The notes beneath the pieces were generated by a model. That model was not told the DNA's origin. It saw only the letters and a program-made list of their open reading frames with translations, and searched no databases. A stretch of DNA of 64,000 nucleotides, taken from Hoplostethus atlanticus (taxonomy: Eukaryota; Chordata; Actinopteri; Trachichthyiformes; Trachichthyidae). A program made the position numbers and the translations under genes. The stretch is taken from contig JAXDDX010000005.1 of the NCBI GenBank assembly GCA_034670405.1, positions 2,085,001-2,149,000 of the forward strand. The letters run 5' to 3'. This document shows, piece after piece, positions 57,652 through 64,000 of the stretch (the stretch's first letter is position 1; every line of letters starts with the position of its first letter).

Positions 57652-60542
57652 GTAAACGTTCCTAAGGTATTCAAATGTAATAACCAACTAAATATCACTC
57701 TTAGTTTACATATGCTATGTTAGCCGGTATGTCCAACCTTATGCTAACTTCATAAGGTTGGGTGAAAATACCAATGCTGAGGATACTGAATTGCAGCTGC
57801 GTGGAATTGATTTTACTACTGAAACATGCAGTGAACATAAGGTTGGACATACCAGCTAATTCTTTGTGTGTATTTTCAGACTTGCCCTTCCTGCTCCAGG
57901 AGATAAAGGACTTGAGGAAGGCAAGACTTCCAAATGGTATGTATGCATCATTTAAAGTAATTGCTGAGTTACTGGCAGAGTTTTGCGACTTTGTTAAATA
58001 ACACTGTAAGGTTATAGATAGGTGAAACTGATGCTGTCAGCAGGATATAGCACAATACAAAATAATGCAATAATTAATGTTTTTTGCTCAATTACCTGGT
58101 CAGACATGAATAAAACCTTCAGAGGCATACAATATGTGTTGCTGCACTGGAGATTTTAAAATTGCATTTTTGTACTTTGGAGGCAAATAGGATTAATTTC
58201 TATTTGCTGCCATTATACAGTGCTGTGGAGGAATTCGGCATCAATAACTATCAACAACAATCCAGTTCATTACAGAAGTATTGGAAAGCATTTCTTATAT
58301 GCCAAATAAGCCATGAAACCTCTGTTTGCCACAAGTCTCCTTATTCTGCTTTAGTGATGGCACTTTATTCTATAAAATCTTCTATAAATATGTAATTCTA
58401 ATGTAATCCAAACGTGCCCTCTGTAATGTAATTGATAGTGGTGCATTAACATTACTTTCACAGATATCAAAGAGTAGATTAGATCTTTATTTGACCTCAA
58501 GGAGAAAATTCGACACAGACACTCAACAGTCAAAGAGGGGGTGGGATGGTGATGGCGTCTTCTTTTGACTGCGGTTTTATGGAGGTCTTGTATGTTTGGA
58601 GTGGCGATTTTAGTATTTTTGTGATACTATGGGGGGGTTTTGAGGAGTAGGTTTTTAATGGTGGTAGTGAGCAGTGAGACAAAGCATATGAGTCCGTATA
58701 GCAGGATGTGTTCAATGATGTTGCGATATAGTAGGAGGATATGGAGTTGGACGTGTGTTGAGGTCTCTGAGTGTCATTGTAGTGAAGGCAGAGCTGAAGT
58801 CAATGAAAGTATAGTGGTGTAGTTTCCAGGTGATTCCTTGTGCTCAAGGAGCTTGTGTGTAGAAGAGCTTGTGGCTAGAAGAGACTTTGGAGGCACAGAT
58901 GTTCAAGAGACGCCCCAAGATGCCATCTGGGCCAGGAGCTTTGTTTCTTTTACATCTGCAGAATTGCAGCCAGAGAATCGTGCTCCAAGAACAATAGGGT
59001 AATGGGAGAGTTTGGCAGGGCTGGGAAGACATGGTAAATTACTTTGGACATAAATGGTAAAATTACTGGAACCACTTTCTGAAAGTTTTCCATGTGTTTC
59101 CAGAGAAAAACCTGGTCTCCCTGACAGAGAAGCCTCTATCCTCCACTGTGACCCCAACCCAGCCAAACTTGCCAACCACAGCAGACGCGGTATGGTACAA
59201 GTGTATTTGCCACCTTCCTTCAGACAGCTTTCTCTCTCAGGACAGATCTCGGCAGTCTTCGTTGGCTGTAACTGTGGTTTGTCTGCATGTTTCAGGTGGA
59301 GCTGGCCGAGGGAGTAACCATAAAGGAAGAAGTATTATTCCACCTCAGCAACGAACCAAAGAAGAGTGTGATTGAGCTGATGGTGGCCCTGTTCTCTAGA
59401 GAAGAGATGGCCTCATCTTCACTGTCTGGGAAGCAAACCAATGCCCATAAAGACAAACGGCCAAAGTCCCAGCTGTGCCCAGCAAAGGTTCAAGCAATTT
59501 GTGGTAGGTTATTGAAGGTTTCACAAGTAATAGTGTTTTACTGCCTCATATTACAACATTGTCAATCATATATTTCATAAGATATATTGTGATAAAGTAC
59601 AGAGATCTTGGCTTTCAAAAATATTAAGCGAGTCCAGCTTGTTAATTTTGAGAGGAAGTGGCACCAGGATATCAAACAGACGAGAATTTGTAACTAAACC
59701 TATAACTTCTCAAACATTTGAGTCATGGACCCCCCCCCTTACTCACACATTAGGCCAACGACCCCCATTAACCCCCTTATATGGGAAGATCTTTGTTGTT
59801 GTTTTTGTACAGTATAACTCTTTACACTGTGCATGTGGGTCATTCTGATATGTTCTAATTGGAATCCTTTCTAGTGAATGAAATTATAATTGAATTTGAC
59901 GACTAACTGCTCACTTCTTACAGATCATTTTTGAAAATTTGAAGGTACAATATGCAACTTTTCACCTTGAGTCAGTGAAATGGATTGTTAGCCCCGCCCT
60001 CCTTTCCCTCAGTTGGTCAAATTCCCACCCCAACATTTGTCACTCATCTTGATGATCTGTCTACCTTGAAACGGTATCCATGCTGAGGCTGAGGTAGCCG
60101 CCATCCGTAAAGGAGCAGACGGCGAACGCAGCCGATCTGCCATAAAAAAGCAACGCTGATGTCCATCGTGTTTTTGAACAGGCCTTGTCTGCCGAACAGC
60201 TAGCTTCACCCTACCTATTTTTTTCCTTCTTACTGCTTTCCTCCATTGTTGTTGATGTTATGACTTCCCTGTCTTGTGGCCGCTAGCCACAACACAGCTC
60301 ACCACACACAGCAAATGGTATACACCCTAAAATGAAAAGCACAATTGAAAAGCCAATTTAGGTATGTACACACAGCGTCACAGACTGATAATGTATAATA
60401 TATTCTGTTATGTCAATTATATAATTCCTCTTTGCTAATTTCCACAGAATACATGAGGCGGACACAAAACATGGACGAGAGGGACACCAAGCAATTAATG
60501 CGAACCAAGCTCAACAATGAGGCAAAATGTCTCAGAAAGTAG
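57537..60542 (+). CDS. Small coiled-coil and BEN-domain protein
   Basis: Probable nuclear protein; BEN domains bind DNA or chromatin factors. Coding exons 57537-57651, 57880-57936, 59104-59189, 59296-59503 and 60448-60542 total 561 bp (186 aa), with matching phases (1, 1, 0, 1) and no frameshift. Residues 5-60 form a charged coiled coil (RRADHRLKELKRENARLRQC, LLQEIKDLRKARLPN). A short Ser/Thr/Pro linker follows, then a BEN domain from about residue 85 to the end: VIELMVALFSREEMASSSLS, AKVQAICEYM and the basic end LMRTKLNNEAKCLRK. The layout recalls BEND6/BEND5, whose members are longer (human BEND6 279 aa). The paralogue is not decided. It is divergent from fbxl4 and I know no such gene beside human FBXL4. 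Confidence 0.85.
57720..57859. repeat. Small inverted-repeat element in BEN gene intron
   Basis: 24-bp arms at 57720-57743 and 57836-57859 are reverse complements with one mismatch (core GGTATGTCCAACCTTATG). A third partial copy (CATAAGGTTGG) sits at 57751. Total length is 140 bp with no coding capacity, consistent with a tiny MITE. Confidence 0.85.
57880..57936 (+). CDS. BEN gene exon 3
   Basis: 57-bp exon, acceptor tattttcag, donor gtatgt. It reads DLPFLLQEIKDLRKARLPN, continuing the coiled coil. One arm of an inverted repeat ends 20 bases before it. Confidence 0.85.
58460..59035 (-). mobile_element. Degraded non-LTR retrotransposon (LINE) reverse transcriptase fragment
   Basis: On the minus strand, KRNKAPGPDGILGRLLNICA at about 58952-58893 is the conserved (N)KAPGPDGI motif at the start of LINE reverse transcriptases. 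Further downstream, broken frames give pieces such as LLYRLICFVS. Multiple stops show that it is dead. It lies in the BEN gene intron between exons 3 and 4. Confidence 0.7.
59104..59189 (+). CDS. BEN gene exon 4 (linker)
   Basis: Acceptor gtgtttccag, donor gtatgg, 86 bp. It reads EKNLVSLTEKPLSSTVTPTQ then PNLPTTADA, a Ser/Thr/Pro linker. Confidence 0.82.
59296..59503 (+). CDS. BEN gene exon 5 (BEN domain)
   Basis: Acceptor catgtttcag, donor gtaggt, 208 bp. It reads VELAEGVTIKEEVLFHLSNE, then VIELMVALFSREEMASSSLS and KVQAIC. The L(M)xxLF..ExxAxxSLSG pattern is characteristic of BEN domains. Confidence 0.9.
59504..60447 (+). other. BEN gene last intron
   Basis: It contains a probable dispersed repeat (about 59940-60330, beginning GGTACAATATGCAAC). 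No exon was seen. Confidence 0.4.
60448..60542 (+). CDS. BEN gene last coding exon
   Basis: Acceptor tttccacag. It reads EYMRRTQNMDERDTKQLMRT then KLNNEAKCLRK and the stop at 60540-60542. A long CA microsatellite begins two bases after the stop. Confidence 0.88.
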
Positions 60543-60623
<81 letters not shown>

Positions 60624-60968
60624 CATGCACACACATGCACACACACATACTGCTGAGCAGTTTCTGGCCATGTTAGCTGATATAGCTATATCGGCCATTT
60701 TCCTGTACTTAAAGTGTTAATTTTAAACTTAAGCTGCCATTGAGGATTGCAGTACCAGACATTTAAAACATTGAGTAGCACTGCTCTACTTCATTATTGA
60801 CCAGCAGAGAAACCACTTTGTTGTTGTGGTTTTATTTTTATTTTTCAGATTCTCCACACACACCATCCTAACCTCATTCCTAACCTCATGTGCTCTCCTA
60901 TTCCACAAATCATGTCTGCTGTTTTTTGGTGAACTGTTTTGGGGTTTTTTTCTAAAAAAAAGAATAAA
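60543..60968 (+). other. BEN gene 3' UTR with CA repeat and AATAAA
   Basis: A CA microsatellite fills 60545-60616. A polyadenylation signal AATAAA lies at 60963-60968, giving a 3' UTR of about 440 bases. Confidence 0.6.
60545..60616 (+). repeat. (CA)n microsatellite, about 36 units, at the stop codon
   Basis: Perfect CA run followed by CGCACACACATG variants. Confidence 0.97.
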
Positions 60969-62999
60969 AATTAAAAGTCAAGGTCTGATATCTTGTATTC
61001 TCTCATTTTCAATGTCGTCTAGTTACACTATTTGCAGATACACTTGAAAATGTGGGTTTCCAAATAGTAGTATTTATTTTTATTTTAATCTTACCCTTAT
61101 CTACAACAGTATGAACTGCTAAGTATAGTCATGTTACTATAAAGGAATGACAATAGTGATTATAAAACAATGGTTATGATATTACTAATGAATGACTATA
61201 TACAAGTCCTTCAGTTATAGTTAATGACTGGAGTCGTTGCTATAGTATGTCTGAATTTCCTAATATAAGAATGCTCTCTATAGTTAAATTGATATACAAA
61301 TCATGTAGTGTATTGTAGGTATTCATAAGTATTAAGTTGAAGTTTTGCTATGATATTTGTATCTTATCGTCCTAAGATTCCCAATTTATACATTTATGGT
61401 TGGATCTATACATTTTTATAGGATCATTATTGTTCTTTCTCATAAGGGGTTAGCTGCCTTGACTCAATTCCATCTTCTGACCTAAAACAGATTAGGAACT
61501 ATGTAATATGTATCCTGTTGATCTTTGCAACATCAGTATCTCACCATTCTTCACCATCTCGAATCAACAATTTACTGAAATGATTCAATAATTTGGCTCT
61601 GAGTGTCCTACTAATATCCCTTTTACAGAGGAAAAACCCACACAAAATAGACGTTTGTATGTATTGTACCTTGTTTAAAGATTGGGATGTCATCGTAATG
61701 ACATGGGGAGTAAGGCTCCTGTGGGATGTGTGGGATCAAATTGGCTCTCAATGTAGTTTGGGAACGTGCCGGATGAAAGAAACCATGACCTACACATTAC
61801 TCATGGTGATCTACTATGACTGAAGATAGACAATGATTTCAATTATCAACTAGCACAAAGGCAAGACTGAAAAACCACCCATTTGTCTTTTAAGGTTAAA
61901 TCTGTAGGAGCTGTAGTGAAATGACTAACTGGAACCAATAGTAATATAGTCATTGTGTCCATTTAACATTTCAGTGCATCCTGGACAGAAAAACATCTAA
62001 GCATATATTACATCACCATTATCTCAAGGTGAAGCAGTATTTATAGGGGAAATGAGGACAGTGCCTTACACATATTATATTAATGGCAATAGTGGAGAGA
62101 GTGGCAGTGCTAGCTGTTGTTACTAGTGGAGAGAAAGGGAGAGTCCCACACCTTAATGCAAAACGCAACATGTCTCGTCTCTGCGCTGCATTCTGGTCTA
62201 TTGTCTGTGGAGAAATTGGTGTGCTCCTGAAGTCTACATTATTGTTCAATCGGTCCCTCTGCCCTCGAAAGGTCGACCTCAGAAAGTTGACTTGAGTTAC
62301 CAGAGTTATGGAACAGCACTTCAGATGGCAGCGGGGATTCCCCGAGGGGAAGTGCCAAAGGGAAGTCGACGAGGGAAGCTTAAAATGACTAATGAAACGG
62401 GCCTTTCACTGCCCAGTGGATGAATATGAGGTTGCTCATCTGAAATAGTTCCAAAATAAATACAAATGAATTTAGTTTCTAATTTCTGATTTGTTTCCTG
62501 GTCATGAGTATGCCAATAGCCTATATTATGTTGGGTGGTTCTTGACCTGAATCTTATCCATTCAAAAAATATACACCGTGAATGATATTATCCAACTTAT
62601 ATCCCTGCCGCTTACCAAAGATTTAAAAAAAAGAGTGTTTATTCACAATTAGGGGTGTTTGGCATAGGAAATCCAAACTTTGTCAACTTCAGATAGCCTA
62701 AGCTGCTGGCTTTTTGTAAGGGGCATAAAAACAATGGTTTGCATCCTGGAGCCAGGACACAATTACAGGAAGAGCGGTTTGTTGCAATGCTAACAGAAGG
62801 ACTCTTGACTTCCCACCACCATGGTTCTTGGTATGCGGAACATTATCGTCATGTAGACACATTCTTGTAAACACGATAACTCAATAACTATACCTGATAG
62901 AAGCTTATAGAGTAGATGATCTGATTACCTTGCTGCATTTGCAAATTAATAAGGACAAACATGTTTTTTTAACTGCTATAACACCTGACGGTCACTATT
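60969..62999. other. Intergenic, AT-rich
   Basis: No gene was recognised. A block at about 62080-62400 (AAGGTCGACCTCAGAAAGTTG, GGGGATTCCCCGAGGGGAAG) reads like a dispersed repeat but has no clear ends. Confidence 0.4.
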
Positions 63000-63148
63000 T
63001 GTGGGTTAGTGCATCATTTTTTCTGACATATGAATTGTCCTTCGTCTCAGTCTCAGGGTTGTGGGTTCGATCCCCACATAATGTCAACTATCACCTTTGT
63101 AAGTCCCTTTGGATAAAAGCGTCTGCTAAATGCCTGTAATGTAATGTG
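63000..63148 (+). mobile_element. tRNA-derived SINE, 5'-truncated, with fish V-SINE/HE1-type tail
   Basis: The pol III B box GGTTCGATCCC lies at 63064-63074. The strongly conserved fish SINE 3' tail TTTGGATAAAAGCGTCTGC is at 63107-63125, ending in TGTAATGTAATG. The A box is poor (GGGTTAGTGC), so the 5' end is uncertain. Confidence 0.8.
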
Positions 63149-64000
63149 CTTCTGCATGAATGATCACCCTGGATTATGGCACAGAGGATTATAACATCAA
63201 ATCCTGTGTATTGGTAAATCAAACGTCATGGTGATTATGACATTAGGCAGCTCAACTGCCTCTTGCTAGTGTTCTGCCACAGCAACACATTTCTGCTCTT
63301 CATATTTCTGCTGTTTATTCTCTTCCACCCAACTCCTTCGTCCCTCTGGACCTCACCGTGACTTAGGGGTTCCTTGTGTTTTTTTAACATGTAAAATGCA
63401 TTGTTTAGCCACATGAATGACATCTAGTTAAATGTGAAATTCTCTGAGGGGATGGTGCTCACAGAGAATTTCCACATGTTGCCATTGTAAAAAATGGCGT
63501 TAAGCCAAATAAAAATGAGACAACACAGCAGCTCCACAGCCACGCAAAATACCTGTGGAAATGCCAATCTGTCAAGTGTTGCATCATTTGGGTGACGAGT
63601 AAAATATGAGCTTTAGCATTGGATCTTGCTGTTGCCTCAAATATTTTATTTTCATTCAAATATCAACCAGAATTCATGCCATATATGGCTGTTAATAGTA
63701 ATGATTCATGATCTGTTGATGTACAGTATGTTCACTTACAATCAAGTCTGAAATAAGTAGGTTAATAGATGGTTGCAATGAGTGAGAATCAGACTTTGGG
63801 CAGCTAAGAGTAAATATGAGTAGACCAATGGAGGTTAGCATTGTGCACAGCTATGCTGCAGAGTGATCTGCTGTTGTTTCTGGCCTGGAAGTCCCTTCAT
63901 TTGAACCCACTATTCTCTAAGCTGGTAGAGACTTATCCAAACACAATTAGTGCTGATATCACAGCAGGGGGTACCTCGTAACAACTGAAGGGTGTGGATA
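63149..64000. other. Intergenic sequence to window end
   Basis: Unique AT-rich sequence; nothing recognised. Confidence 0.4.

Noticed and set aside
1..64000. Prokaryotic or phage systems, CRISPR arrays, operons
   Set aside because: The window is plainly vertebrate nuclear DNA with introns, SINE, LINE and hAT elements.

Overview
The window is nuclear DNA from a teleost fish. It holds spliced vertebrate genes with large introns, very many long CA/TG and CT/GA microsatellites, a tRNA-derived SINE with the usual fish 3' tail, hAT-type MITEs, and the POU3F2-FBXL4 gene pair that also sits together on human 6q16. Nothing bacterial, viral or CRISPR-like was seen.

Layout. (1) About 1-20.6 kb, + strand: the 3' part of a proprotein convertase (kexin/PCSK family). 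It covers the end of the subtilisin-like catalytic domain, the P domain and a C-terminal tail, spread over seven exons. The earlier exons lie before the window. Its introns are packed with microsatellites and contain an 18-copy, 45-bp minisatellite near 13 kb. (2) 20.6-28 kb: intergenic DNA with AT-rich, homeodomain/POU-site-rich blocks that look like conserved regulatory elements, then a compact promoter (two CCAAT boxes, a perfect RFX X-box, a GC box). (3) 28.08-29.23 kb, + strand: single-exon pou3f2 (Brn-2). As given, its frame is broken by one extra A in an A7 run at the start of the homeodomain. (4) 29.2-38.3 kb: 3' UTR and intergenic DNA with regulatory-looking blocks, two hAT-like MITEs, a family of CTATAATATTCC repeats and a perfect 15-bp hairpin. 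(5) 38.3-52.4 kb, - strand: fbxl4, eight coding exons, an apparent 3.2-kb 3' UTR and a candidate 5' UTR exon. Coding exon 2 carries two single-base insertions. A complete 1.35-kb hAT-like element with a perfect 8-bp target duplication lies in the first coding intron. (6) 56.5-61 kb, + strand: a small gene for a coiled-coil plus BEN-domain protein (186 aa, five coding exons), with a CRE/ETS/ZNF143-like promoter. (7) 61-64 kb: intergenic DNA with a SINE.

The genes do not form a pathway. pou3f2 is a neural transcription factor, fbxl4 a mitochondrial F-box protein that restrains mitophagy, the BEN protein a probable nuclear chromatin or DNA binder, and the convertase a secretory-pathway protease. 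The arrangement matters because of conserved synteny and because the DNA around pou3f2 probably includes its enhancers. Three isolated 1-bp insertions in otherwise well-conserved genes point to assembly errors rather than gene loss.
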